64,000 nt of DNA from Rhynchopus sp. YZ270_cl-10 (taxonomy: Eukaryota > Euglenozoa > Diplonemea > Diplonemida > Diplonemidae). The notes beneath the pieces were generated by a model that searched no databases, had not been told where the DNA came from, and saw nothing but the letters and a program-made list of their open reading frames with translations. The position numbers and the translations under genes were made by a program. The DNA lies in assembly GCA_964035575.1 (NCBI GenBank), contig OZ037855.1:1550001-1614000 (forward strand). The letters are read 5' to 3'. Positions within the stretch are counted from its first letter, which is position 1, and each line of letters opens with the position of its first letter. Shown in pieces: positions 23,458-34,054 of this stretch.

Positions 23458-26400
23458 ATGTCTGACCCTACCAACGATGTGTCACTTGAGCATGAATATG
23501 CAAGTGCCAAAGCGCACGTGGCGCATCTGGGGGCTCGGCTTATGATGCTCGATGCGGAGATCGCTGACGCAACAAGTAAGTTAGTTCGTCGTGTTCGTGA
23601 AATTGGTGGCGACATTGAGGCTGCTGAGTGCGCTGAGGTTGGTATCTATGATGGAGACGATCGCGAAGCCATGATGTACTGTGCCATAATCGCCGAGCTC
23701 GAGGCGAGGCTGAAGGTATGATCCTTGCTTGTCGCACCCAGTTTTTTCATTTTTGAGACAACTGCCTTGCAAAGGTTATTGGGGAGGAAATGAAAACGTA
23801 TCTGAGTGTGCCCGAATTTTTGGTGAGAGCGACATAAACACGACACAAACTTATTCTCAGAAAAGCTTTTGATTTGTCCCTACACACTCCACAAATATCC
23901 GGTGCGATCAACGAAAAAATTCTTTTTCTGATGTAGTTTCTTTCTTGATCAGACTAGCTAAAACTCAGATATCAGTTTTTATTTTTTCTTCCCAGTGTCG
24001 CCCATTCGCAACATGTGTGTGTCATGTAGAACTCTTTGTAGTTTCTATTCACCCAACTTTGAGTTGAGTGGTTGTACTGTCTGTGTGGCGTAGGGAACCT
24101 TGGACCTTTTGGAGGCACGGCGAGCGGTCTACTTGCTTTTTGCACCTATTATTATTTTCTCTTTCGAGCATGACCCATTCACAACATGTGTGTGTGTGTG
24201 TTGGGGTTGCCATTGTCGTTACCGGTGATGCAGAGTGTATTTACGTGCTGCGGTCAAGGGAAAAAGACACAGTAGTTAGAGTAGTGAGGGCAAATCAAGT
24301 GGCAAAATGTTAGTTTAGCTTTTTTCTTGTGTTCTACATTTATTTTACACACACTTACAGAGAGCTGATGAGGACTTCTTGATTGCGCGGGAGACGGTGC
24401 TGGACCTAGTCTTGGAACGACGTGGATCTCATCGCCCACCGTTACGCTCTCACGAAGATATTGTCACCGATTCAGATTGGTTTCATGAACATGATGATCT
24501 TCTTGATGACGATCCTGATCTTGCAGGTGCCCAATATTCCGTGGAGTTTCTGGAGGATGTGCTTTCGACGCTCAATGCGGAGATCACTGACGCAACAAGT
24601 AAGTTAGTTCGTCGTGTTCGTGACCTTGGTGGCGACACTGGTGCTGCTGAGTATGGCATCTATGATGGAGACGATCGCACTGCCAACGCGTACTGTGCCA
24701 GAATCGCCGATCTCGAGGAGAGGGAGAAGGTATGATCCTTGCTTGTCACGCACACTTTTTTATTTTGTTCGAGTATGCCATACGTCTGGAAATGAAAGAC
24801 GCGTTCTTCGGGTGCCATGAGTCTATTTTCACCCCAGAACCTATCCCGAGGGGTACCCAGGCTGTGTCAGGGTGTTTAGAGGGACTTGGTGGAACTTAGA
24901 ACCATGTTTCAAAAGGTGTCAAGCACCTGGTACCAAGGGTTTTCCCACCAAGGTATCTTAAGCCGTCAAAAAACGTGAAGTAGGCAATAAATCAAAAAAA
25001 GCCCCCCTGAGGTCAAAAAAACCACACCATAGGCCCATTTGGACCCCAAAAATCGAATTCCGCCCGGTTTTGGGCACTTTTGACCACTTCTGAGCGACTT
25101 TTTTGCATTTTTTTTTTTAAAAGTGACCACCAACTTTACCTGCCCCACCCCCCTGTAGATAGAGCAACTCACACATCCATCACGCCTCAGTGTGAGCCAG
25201 GGGCCAGAAAAGCCCCCAAAGCCACATATTTTCACCCCAGAACCTATCCCGAGGGGTACCCAGGCTGTGTCAGAGTGTTTAGAGGGACTTCGTGGAACTT
25301 AGAACCATGTTTCAAAAAGGTACCAGGACTTGGTCCTTAGGGGGGAAAACCTTTGGTACCAGGTGCTTGACACCTTTTGAAACATGGTTCTAAGTTCCAC
25401 GAAGTCCCTCTAAACACCCTGACACAGCCTGGGTACCCCTCGGGATAGGTTCTGGGGTGAAAATATGTGGCTTTGGGGGCTTTTCTGGCCCCTGGCTCAC
25501 ACTGAGGCGATGGATGTGTGAGTTGCTCTATCTACGGGGGGGTGGGCAGGTACACGTTGTATGTACATTTTTGAAAAAAGCAGATACGGGGCTTCTTGAG
25601 GCTCAAAACTCCTCAAAACCGGGCAGATGGATTTTTGGACATCTGAGGGTGGTATTTTCTGGTTTTGGGCATTTTTTAGCACTTAGAAACGAAAACTCAA
25701 TTTTTTCAATTTGTTACCCCCTTTTGACCGGGGTTTTTCGAGACTTTTGGAGGGTTTTTTTTTCTTCATTTTTTCTTCCCAGTGTCGTCCATTCGCAACA
25801 TGTGTGTGTCGTGTAGAACTCTTTGTAGTTTCTATTCACCCAACCTTTGAGTTGAGTCATTACATGTGGTTGTACTGTCTGTGTGGCGTAGGGAACCTTG
25901 GACCTTTTGGAGGCACGGCGAGCGGTCTACTTGCTTTTTGCACCTATTTTTATTTTCTCTTTCTGAACAAGATAAAACAATAAGCTCGCGTTTCTTTTAT
26001 CGAACAGATTTTATTCTCCGCCCCGTACCCAAAACGTAAACACCACTTTGAATCAGGAACAAATATTTTCCTCTCCTTTTTTTCTTCCACACGCGCTGGT
26101 TTTTGTATTTCGCTAATTTTTATCAAAAAGCTTTCCCTAGTTTCGAGTGCGAAACGTTTCTCCATATATTGCACTGGAAACAATATGACAAACAGGTGCA
26201 GGGTGGTTCCGTGCATATCATAGAACCTGGCACCTTGTGTGTCTGACCAAAAGCCAAAAGCGTTGTGTGTGAAGTGTTGAAGGAAGGAAAAATAAAAGAG
26301 CATGACCGATTCACAACATGTGTGTGTGTGTGTGTTGGGGTTACCATTGTCGTTACCGGTGATGCAGAGTGTATTTACGTGCTGCGGTCAAGGGAAAAAG

Positions 26401-26550
26401 ACACAGTAGTTAGAGTAGTGAGGGCAAATCAAGTGGCAAAATGTTAGTTTAGTTTTTTTCTTGTTTCTCCAGTTATTTTACACGCACTTACAGACAGCTG
26501 AGGAGAACTTGTCGAGTGTGCGGGAGACAGTGCTGCGATGGCGATGGTGA
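23458..26550 (+). CDS. Three-exon gene made by exon-intron duplication
   Basis: Predicted exons 23458-23715, 24361-24729 and 26494-26550 join in phase to a 227-residue protein. Both donors are AAG then GTATGATCCTTGCTTGTC; acceptors end CACTTACAG. Exons 1 and 2 end with the same module, for example AEIADATSKLVRRVREIGGD versus AEITDATSKLVRRVRDLGGD, then IYDGDDR and a coiled Glu/Arg-rich end, so one arose from the other. Exon 3 repeats the start of exon 2 (GCTGA(G/T)GAG and GAGAC(G/A)GTGCTG) but stops after 18 codons. Intron 1 (645 bp) is largely duplicated inside intron 2 (1764 bp), which also holds a palindromic element and an insertion of about 320 bp. An AG at 23450 precedes the ATG. Acidic, probably coiled-coil; function unknown. 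Confidence 0.65.
24826..25770. mobile_element. Palindromic element inside intron 2
   Basis: An arm at about 25155-25312 faces its reverse complement at about 25378-25535 (near-perfect over some 160 bp), with looser pairing further out. A third, forward copy of the inner arm lies at 24826-24950 and pairs even more completely with 25340-25460, so two alternative hairpins are possible. Key words are CCCGAGGGGTACCCAGG and AACCATGTTTCAAAA. It is missing from the otherwise parallel intron 1, so it inserted after the duplication. Confidence 0.75.
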
Positions 26551-26735
26551 AAAAGTAGAAGAAGAGCCTTTGGAACGAGGTCGAGAGTACCATCACCCAC
26601 CGTTACGCTCTGACCTAGACCTGGGCCAAGCTGGAGGGAGCAAGGGATAGCCACAAAGATATTGAAGCCTGCGAAAACCTTGTCACAGATTGGTTTCGTG
26701 AACAGGATAATCTTCCCCTGCACTGACAGCATGAT
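26551..26735 (+). pseudogene. Decayed remnant of the duplicated exon
   Basis: Downstream of the stop codon the DNA still resembles exon 2 of the same gene: CACCCACCGTTACGCTCT, then AAGATATTG and GATTGGTTTCGTGAACA, matching exon 2 words around 24432-24495. Insertions and a stop have broken the frame, so the third unit is only partly coding. A partial further unit is suggested by a copy of the pre-gene C-rich block at 27098. Confidence 0.65.
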
Positions 26736-28157
26736 AACTTAATCCTTTTCATACACACTGCCTGCCGTTTCCAAAATGTAAAGAAAAATAAGCTAAAAAA
26801 GAATGAGCGAACACTTAATTGTTGACCATGGCGTAGTTTTTTCTGCGGTCGTACTACGTGCCATGTATTTCACACTTTCCTGCCACTACACAAGCTTGCT
26901 ACTCTCTTCCCCCCCCTCTTCTCTTGTGTGGCAATGTCATGAACAAACACCAAAACAAAATGCAAGCAAACGAAACGCCCTTCTGTCTTTCCTTTCAAGA
27001 ATACAGTCTTAGCTCCACACCCAAATCCGTACACCTTATTGCAATGAAGTAGACAAGAGACGACAGTTCAAGTGGAAGTGTTGAAGGATACAACAGATCC
27101 CCACCCCTCCCAATCCCATTCACACTCACCCTCTGCGCCACCCCCTATCCCTGTCCCTGTCCATTGGAAGTATTGGGGCGAGATTGCGAGAAGGGCAGAA
27201 TGTGACAACAAAAACGCGAAAGACAAAAGATACTGGGGCAGGAGGCGGTTATAGTGCGGGGTAACGTTAGTGTGCCGTAATTGTGAGTAGCCACAGCAGT
27301 CAGTGAGGAAGTAGGGGGAAGTTGTACGCTGTGTGCAAAGAATTGAGATTGTGGTGTCAACGTGTGAGCTCCTCTCGGAAGCTTTCAAATAGTCAACCGC
27401 GAGAAAAAATAATATGTACTTTTTTGTCCTGTGCATCCCCGTAAGCCAAAAACCCCGAATCCGAGGAAAAACACTGACTAGAAAGCACAATAAACAAAAT
27501 GTCAGGCCAGTCGTGTTTTATTTAAAATATTTTTGTTGACAATACCCAACCCAACCCACGTGATTTTTACCGGCGCGTATACGGTCCAATACGCGCCTCT
27601 ACGCGCCTGTACGCGGGGTAAAACATTTTTTTCAGATGGGTTGTGTGCGTAAAAAGAACTCTATAAAAAGACGTGCTTCATGTTTTCCTTGCTTTTCTTG
27701 ATTTTCATTGTTTTTTATTTTCCCACCCCCCGGCCCCTTAGGCCAGGCACTTCATCCGAAGCATCACCCCTACCCCTTCCTAAGTAAACAAAAGTATTCC
27801 CCGCCAGTCCAGTGGAAGTGACACCTCGACCGATAGTGAGTGTATCTTTAGTGATCTTTTTGATGGTACCCCCCAATTCCTGAAACCCCAAATCCTGGTG
27901 GAAACCCTGCAACTGCAAAAAGGTATTTGGAAAAAAGAGAAAAAAAAACACACACACGCGAATACAAAACAAAAATGCCGAATTTCACAAATTTCACTTC
28001 AATCCACCCCTGGATCCCCCGCCCCACAGCAACACCCTCGTCTCCTGCATCCCTTCCCACTCTTGTACGCCCTCCCCCCAGGTCATCACACATCTTGCCT
28101 CGGCAGGCTTGAGCGTCACCGTCTGCGGTTCAACTTCGCCTTTTTTTTTTATACATA
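26736..28157. other. Spacer with a duplicated pre-gene block
   Basis: No gene seen. 27098-27165 repeats the C-rich block that precedes the gene at 23458 (CCCCACCCCTCCCAATCCC and CCCCCTATCCCTGTCCCTG). 27560-27615 has closely spaced TACGCGCC words. The rest is unremarkable. Confidence 0.65.
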
Positions 28158-28210
28158 GTCACAGTCACAGTGTTGCGCTGGATACGAATACCCGGTTGCA
28201 AATACAATCA

Positions 28211-31200
28211 ATGGAGTCGGGGGTGCTAGTGACAGCTTCAAACACTGGATCTGTGTCAGTGGTGGAAGAGACCATTGTGAAGATCTCAGCATTGCAGGGA
28301 CATCATGTGGCAGAGGTCGCCACCTTCTTCGACTGCTCCGCCAGCAACGGAGTTCCTCTATTACGCCTGCGTGCACAGTCGCTCGGCCTCAACACACAGA
28401 ACATGAGCCTCCCTGAGACAACGGAAGGCTCGTTGGCGCTGTGGGCGGCCTGGGGGGTTCTACCGAGTGGGGGGGTTGCCATCTTCCTCACCTGCAGAGT
28501 TAATGTGCACCCTGTGCGTGACGCGTTGCTCACGTGTGTCGCTGCATTATGCTCCAATGATGTTGCATTCATAACCCACGGTGTCCCCACACGCTCACTT
28601 GCTGACGACTTGTCCATCTTGAAGGAAGTTGTCCCTGACTACCTCCACCGCCACCATGCAGACGACAGCGTGTACCCTGGAGAGGCGCACCTGCTTGTAG
28701 TGCTCTGCGATAGGGAACCCGACTCAGACGATGAAGATGAACTCCACGAGCGGCTTGGTGTCGACGTTGCCATTTTGCCCCCGTTTCTGAGCAGCATCAC
28801 ACAGGCGGCAGCGGTGAGGGGGAGGGTGGGGCTACCTGGGGAGGTGGTGCCTGATACGGACTTCAAGAACAGATTCGGGAAGGTGTGCGCTGCGCTGTGC
28901 AAGAATGCGGGGGTGGTGCATGCGGCGTGGAATATAACCCCACAGGAGTGGTGCGGGGTGGTGGGCGAGGTTGCGTCTGCACTGGGCGCAGGGGGGTGCT
29001 ACCTCTATAAGGGGCAGAGGTGTCTTGCGGAGCTGCACTCCCCTGATATCCCGAAGGGGCTGGAAGCTGCGTTGGAGGAAGCACACTTGCGGAGGATTGC
29101 AGAGGTGCACACTGCGAACGGGACTCTCGTCGGGGTAGAGGGGAGTCTTGCGAACATACGTGTGGAGTCGCTGCGTGAGTGCGTGGAGAGGTTGGATGCG
29201 CTGCCGAACTGCCCCTTCACACATGGGGTTGTAAGCCGCTTCTCTGAGTTCACCGCAGTTACGAACGCACGCAAACTCATGGAGGTTGAGGAGCGGCTGG
29301 ATGCGACTGCACAGAAGCGCCTTGACGTCATGTGGGCAAAGTTCGTGGAGGTGGCGGGTGCCCCCTATGCTCGGCGTGACATGCTTGTGCCCCTGCTGGG
29401 GACCTTGGGGGAGGAGTTCTGTGCGGGGTCGCAACTGCGTGAGCCGCAAAAGGTGCTCTCTCACTTCCTCGCTCAAAAGTCGTGGTCAAAAATTGCAGAC
29501 CTACAGGCGACGTTGTGCCCACAAGACACCGTGGACGAGGTGGCAGCGGAGGCGGCAAGAGGGAAAGAGGTGCTCGCGGCTGTCATGGATCTGACCCAGC
29601 AGAGCCAGCACCTTGCGGATGCCTTTCTGGAGGACCTCTCTTCGTGGGAGGCAATGGTGGAGGCCTCGGGCCACGTGGGGGTGAAACGTGTGGCACAGAT
29701 GAGCGAGAAACTGAAGCAGATGCACACGGCTGCGGATGCAGCGGTGGAGGACAACATGGCCACCCTGAGAGAAGACGTGCAGACGGGTGCATTCTTCGAG
29801 GACTACAGGACACAACGCATGGCGGCGTGTCTCGATGACATTGAGGGGAACATGAAATCTGCCGAAGACGTTATCGCGGAAACCCTCAAAACGTGTGCAG
29901 AGGTGCGTGTGTTGATAGAGCAGAAGAAGAACCGATGGTGGCAGGGTGCCCTTGCTGCAGTGGTGGGCGTGTGTGGTGCTGTGATGTCTTGCGGGTCTCT
30001 CACATTCCTTGGTGCGGCGGTGATGGGCGGCGGTGTGAACGGCATGATGACGTCGATCTATGGCGACGGCAATACGGAAAGCTTCCTGAAGAGCGTGTTC
30101 ATCGGAGGGGTCTCGGGTGCCTGCGGAGTGTCCGCAGCGTCATACGTCAGCAAGTACATAGGTGGTGCTCTTGGGAGTGGTATTATTAGCAAAGGAGTCA
30201 CGAACATTGTTTCTGGTGCAGTCGGCGGGGTCACAACTAACACCGTGTCGAACACGCTGAACCTGCGCAACCCCTTCGAGGGCACATGTGACGCAGTGCT
30301 AGGTGGTGTCGTCGGTGGGGCTGCACTCACAGCCACAGAAATGCTTGCCGCAACAGATTTTGTGCAGAACGTGAAGGAGGCCGTGACCAAGGTAGGTGAA
30401 TCCACAGCACAAGTCATCAGCGACATCACCAAAGGCGTTGCGAGCTCGGCACTATCGGCCCTCTTCATGGGTGATGACGCAGGTGACGCCATGGAGAGTG
30501 CGTTTTTCTCTGTGTGTATCTCGAAGGCAGTGATGTCGGCAGGAAAGCGTATCCACACAGCGTGGAAGAAGGGGAAGCAGGTCGACCCCCCAAGACAGCT
30601 CAGGGCCATGGAGCCCCAAAAGGAAGCCTCTGCCCCACAGCTGGACGAGGCTGTTGCCGCGCAACTAGACGACATGTGGTCAGCAGTTGAGTCTGCCTGC
30701 GTCCCGAACACAGACCGCACCACACTGACGTCCCTGTTGGGCACGTTGGGGGACGAGTTCTGCACCGGGGCGTCGACGCAGGACCCACAGAAAGTGTTGA
30801 CCCACTACCTTGCAGAGAAGTCGTGGGAGCAGCTGACACACCTCGAGGCCTCCCAGCCATCTGAGGTGCATCCCCAGATTGCACAGCAGAAACATCTCCT
30901 CGACACAGTGATGTCGCAGGCGCATCAGCAGGTGGGCTTCGCGGAGAGTTTCCTGGATGACTTGAACTCGTGGAAGACAATGGCCGAAGCACCTGTCCAG
31001 CCTGAGGCAGCATCAGATGTTCTGGGGAACGACAGTGGAAGACCACCTGCACCAGTCTTGTCAGACATTGAGAAGACATGTGCAGGGACACGCGACGCAG
31101 TGAAGAACGACGTGAACAGGATATGGCAAGGCACCCTCAGCATAGTGGTTGGCGTGTGTGGCGGTGTCCTGCTCGCCTCCGCGGCCCCGGTGACTATCGG

Positions 31201-31774
31201 GACTGCACTTGTGGGGGCAGGTGTCAGTGGTTTGCTGTCTGCGTACACAGGTGATGGCAACACAAAGCAGTTTGCAGTAGACATGGCGGTCGGTGGTGTC
31301 TCGGGAGCATGCGGGGGTGCAGTCATGGGTCTAGCCGAAGGAGGCTTCCTCGGCAACCTCGCTTGTAACGTTGGTGGGGGCTCTGCAAGCAGCGTCGTAA
31401 CGAACACTGTTTCAAACATGCTGAACGGGGAGGACCCCTTCACGGGAACGGGAGGAGCGTTGCTTGGTGGTGCCATTGGGGGGTGCACCATCACAAGCAC
31501 CCAGAGGCTGGCGGCAACAGGAGCCATCCAGGAAGTGAAAAAGGTGCTCAGCTCGGCCACAAACCAAATGGCCGGACAAGTTGCCGCAAACATAACCCAC
31601 GACTTCACAAACTCTGCGCTGACCGCGTACTGCAACAGGGAGCCGGTAGGTGAGGCTATGCGGAAGACTCTCATCAGTGCGGCAATGAAGGGGACGGGGA
31701 AAACCGTCCAGAAGAAAGCGGCTTTCAGATCCCGTGCAAGGGAGCAGCGGTCGAAGCGCAGCACACGTCTCTAG
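28211..31774 (+). CDS. Pseudo-GBP GTPase with two glycine-rich hydrophobic modules
   Basis: 1187 residues from the ATG at 28211; a T run and AG at 28158 precede it. Residues 20-240 follow the order of a GBP-type G domain: a first strand (TIVKISALQG), a switch-I-like TTEGSLALWAAW (70-81), a strand IFLTC (91-95), and LLVVLCDREP (161-170) where GBPs have the RD motif. The P-loop GKS and the DxEG motif are absent, so it is probably catalytically dead. Then a helical unit (370-482) followed by a Gly/Ala/Val hydrophobic stretch (574-715) is repeated at 818-922 and 970-1110: LLGTLG(E/D)EFC, WQG, YxGDGNT, GGVSGACG and TNTVSN occur in both copies. The hydrophobic parts suggest membrane insertion or glycine-zipper packing. 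The C-terminus is strongly basic. It neighbours an intact GBP-like GTPase. Function not known. Confidence 0.7.
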   Translation: MESGVLVTASNTGSVSVVEETIVKISALQGHHVAEVATFFDCSASNGVPLLRLRAQSLGLNTQNMSLPETTEGSLALWAAWGVLPSGGVAIFLTCRVNVHPVRDALLTCVAALCSNDVAFITHGVPTRSLADDLSILKEVVPDYLHRHHADDSVYPGEAHLLVVLCDREPDSDDEDELHERLGVDVAILPPFLSSITQAAAVRGRVGLPGEVVPDTDFKNRFGKVCAALCKNAGVVHAAWNITPQEWCGVVGEVASALGAGGCYLYKGQRCLAELHSPDIPKGLEAALEEAHLRRIAEVHTANGTLVGVEGSLANIRVESLRECVERLDALPNCPFTHGVVSRFSEFTAVTNARKLMEVEERLDATAQKRLDVMWAKFVEVAGAPYARRDMLVPLLGTLGEEFCAGSQLREPQKVLSHFLAQKSWSKIADLQATLCPQDTVDEVAAEAARGKEVLAAVMDLTQQSQHLADAFLEDLSSWEAMVEASGHVGVKRVAQMSEKLKQMHTAADAAVEDNMATLREDVQTGAFFEDYRTQRMAACLDDIEGNMKSAEDVIAETLKTCAEVRVLIEQKKNRWWQGALAAVVGVCGAVMSCGSLTFLGAAVMGGGVNGMMTSIYGDGNTESFLKSVFIGGVSGACGVSAASYVSKYIGGALGSGIISKGVTNIVSGAVGGVTTNTVSNTLNLRNPFEGTCDAVLGGVVGGAALTATEMLAATDFVQNVKEAVTKVGESTAQVISDITKGVASSALSALFMGDDAGDAMESAFFSVCISKAVMSAGKRIHTAWKKGKQVDPPRQLRAMEPQKEASAPQLDEAVAAQLDDMWSAVESACVPNTDRTTLTSLLGTLGDEFCTGASTQDPQKVLTHYLAEKSWEQLTHLEASQPSEVHPQIAQQKHLLDTVMSQAHQQVGFAESFLDDLNSWKTMAEAPVQPEAASDVLGNDSGRPPAPVLSDIEKTCAGTRDAVKNDVNRIWQGTLSIVVGVCGGVLLASAAPVTIGTALVGAGVSGLLSAYTGDGNTKQFAVDMAVGGVSGACGGAVMGLAEGGFLGNLACNVGGGSASSVVTNTVSNMLNGEDPFTGTGGALLGGAIGGCTITSTQRLAATGAIQEVKKVLSSATNQMAGQVAANITHDFTNSALTAYCNREPVGEAMRKTLISAAMKGTGKTVQKKAAFRSRAREQRSKRSTRL

Positions 31775-32052
31775 AGGGTTTAGTGTAATAACACTGCTGC
31801 TGCTCACTTTGATCCAGGTTGTCTGTGAAAAAAAAAAGTTTACTTGCATCGTGTTGTCTCGTCTAAAATATCACAAACAACAAACAAATATACAAGTCAA
31901 AGTTGTTTGCTGCCAACGTTCGGTGTCCCTCTTGGATGCCTCAATACCCTCAGCTCACCATGCCCCCCATCCCCCCCAACGGAGGAGAGATACAGCACAG
32001 CAGTACCCATTTTTCTTGTCTGAGCAACTTTTCATACCCCCCCCCCCCCTAG
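31775..32052. other. Post-gene spacer
   Basis: Probable 3' untranslated sequence, ending in a C run (32037-32049) that marks the border of the palindrome cluster. Confidence 0.6.
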
Positions 32053-33244
32053 TAGGTGGGGGCAAAACCTTCAGGACGGGTGAGGCATTTTGACTTTTTT
32101 GGACTTCCGCGCAAAGTACCCACAAACCACCCCTCATACCCACCCAGAAATGGGTCAGAAACACCCTGTGACCCGAAAATCCATGCTAAGGGCGACTCAG
32201 AATATGAAAAAATGCAAAAAAAATAGTGAAAAAGTGGCCTTTTGACGGTTTTGGCCATGTTGGGTAAAATGGCCATTTTTGGACAAAAAAATCAAAAAAA
32301 ACAGCAAAATTTCGACGTCATGACAGCTGCTTGGGCACAAACCTACCCCAGGGAGGTCCTGTGAGTCCATTCCGACCTGTTTTGGACACTTTAGGTACTT
32401 TTTTTGGCCGTTTTTTGGTGTTTTTAGGTCAAAAAATACCCTGGACTTTACCCTGGACGTCCCTGGGCCGCGACTTGCGCCCTGCTTTTGGACCCACTCT
32501 GGGCCAAAAAATGGGTGAAAACCCCCGAAAAAGCACTCCGGGAACCCAGATAGTTCCAAATATCCACCAGAAACCCACCCAAACACCTCAAAAACATGCC
32601 AGAAAAATATTTTCAAAAACACACTTTTTTCAAAAAGTTCATCTGGGCAGGTTCCATAATGACTTATTTGAAAAAGTGTGTTTTTAAAAATATTTTTCTG
32701 GCATGTTTTTGAGGTGTTTGGGTGGGTTTCTGGTGGATATTTGGAACTATCTGGGTTCCCGGAGTGCTTTTTCGGGGGTTTTCACCCATTTTTTGGCCCA
32801 GAGTGGGTCCAAAAGCAGGGCGCAAGTCGCGGCCCAGGGACGTCCAGGGTAAAGTCCAGGGTATTTTTTGACCTAAAAACACCAAAAAACGGCCAAAAAA
32901 AGTACCTAAAGTGTCCAAAACAGGTCGGAATGGACTCACAGGACCTCCCTGGGGTAGGTTTGTGCCCAAGCAGCTGTCATGACGTCGAAATTTTGCTGTT
33001 TTTTTGATTTTTTTGTCCAAAAATGGCCATTTTACCCAACATGGCCAAAACCGTCAAAAGGCCACTTTTTCACTATTTTTTTGCATTTTTTCATATTCTG
33101 AGTCGCCCTTAGCATGGATTTTCGGGTCACAGGGTGTTTCTGACCCATTTCTGGGTGGGTATGAGGGGTGGTTTGTACGTACTTTGCGCGGAAGTCCAAA
33201 AAAGTCAAAATGCCTCAAAAAAATAGGGGTTTTGCCCCCACCTA
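32053..33244. mobile_element. 1.2-kb palindrome, foldback family member 1
   Basis: Arms of about 585 bp, from TAGGTGGGGGCAAAACC on the left to GGTTTTGCCCCCACCTA on the right, are near-identical inverted copies separated by a loop of about 30 bases (centre about 32650, containing GGGCAGGTTCCATAATG). Flanked on both sides by C runs and CTA. Frames of up to 141 codons occur on both strands but are mirror images of each other; none resembles a known protein. Confidence 0.9.
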
Positions 33245-33254
33245 CCCCCCCCTA

Positions 33255-34054
33255 GGCATACTGTGCGGGCGAGTAAAAAAAACTCGCCTACTCGCCAAAA
33301 ACTCGCCTAAAACTCGCCTATTTTTGGGGGGCGAGTTTTGGCGAGTTTTTTTTTTGGTAGGGATTTTACCTTGGGAAAAGTGTACACACGAAAATATGAG
33401 GGAAATTTGAGTTTTGAAGAGAAAATTTTTTTCGTTCCACTTGAACAAGACCTCTACAGTTTGCTTTGTAGGCTTCCACAACCAGTACCACCAGTCCAGC
33501 TGTAGCTTCTGCGGATCCATGAAGCTTGCACAGATGGGTGCGATGTAGTCGTGGGGGAGTACCGCCAAGGGGTGGCCTGCAGGGTTGCCATTTACCGGCA
33601 TGGCGAGGACATTGTTGTATAGCGAGTGTAGCCCCGGCTCATGTCTTCGTCATCCTCCGGATTGTAGCACGTCTTGTCCCCCGGGATCTATGGCACGCCT
33701 GGATCTTCCCCTGGAGCAAATGTTTACATACATGCCTGTCAGCCACTGCCGTGACATGGTTGCCTTTAGACGTACAAGTGACACAATTTCAATTTTTTTG
33801 TGTTTTCGAGTGGCATGTTGTCATCAGTCACCCCCGCCCTCCATTTTCACATCCTGGTGCACATTTTCACCCCCAAGGTGCGTATGTGCACCAGGATTTG
33901 CACCCAAATTGGGGCGAGTTTAGGCGAGTTTTGGCGAGTTTTTGGCGAGTAATAGGCGAGTAATGGGCGAGTAGGGCGAGTTTTTGGCGAGTTTTTCCTG
34001 AAAATCAGGAAAACGCAAAACTCGCCTAAAAACGGCTCGCCTGCACAGTATGCC
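33255..34054. mobile_element. 800-bp inverted-repeat transposon between two palindromes
   Basis: Ends GGCATACTGTGC and GCACAGTATGCC. Just inside them are repeated GGCGAGT/ACTCGCC words (about 33270-33345 and 33910-34035), forming subterminal inverted arrays. The flanks read CCTA on the left and TAGG on the right, so the target duplication could be TA or, with ends one base shorter, CTAG; the self-complementary junction leaves this open. The GC-rich middle (33500-33750) has no recognisable gene. Confidence 0.75.

Noticed and set aside
32197-33020. Frames of 109-141 codons on both strands
   Set aside because: They are mirror images created by the palindrome; no protein-like composition or recognised motif.
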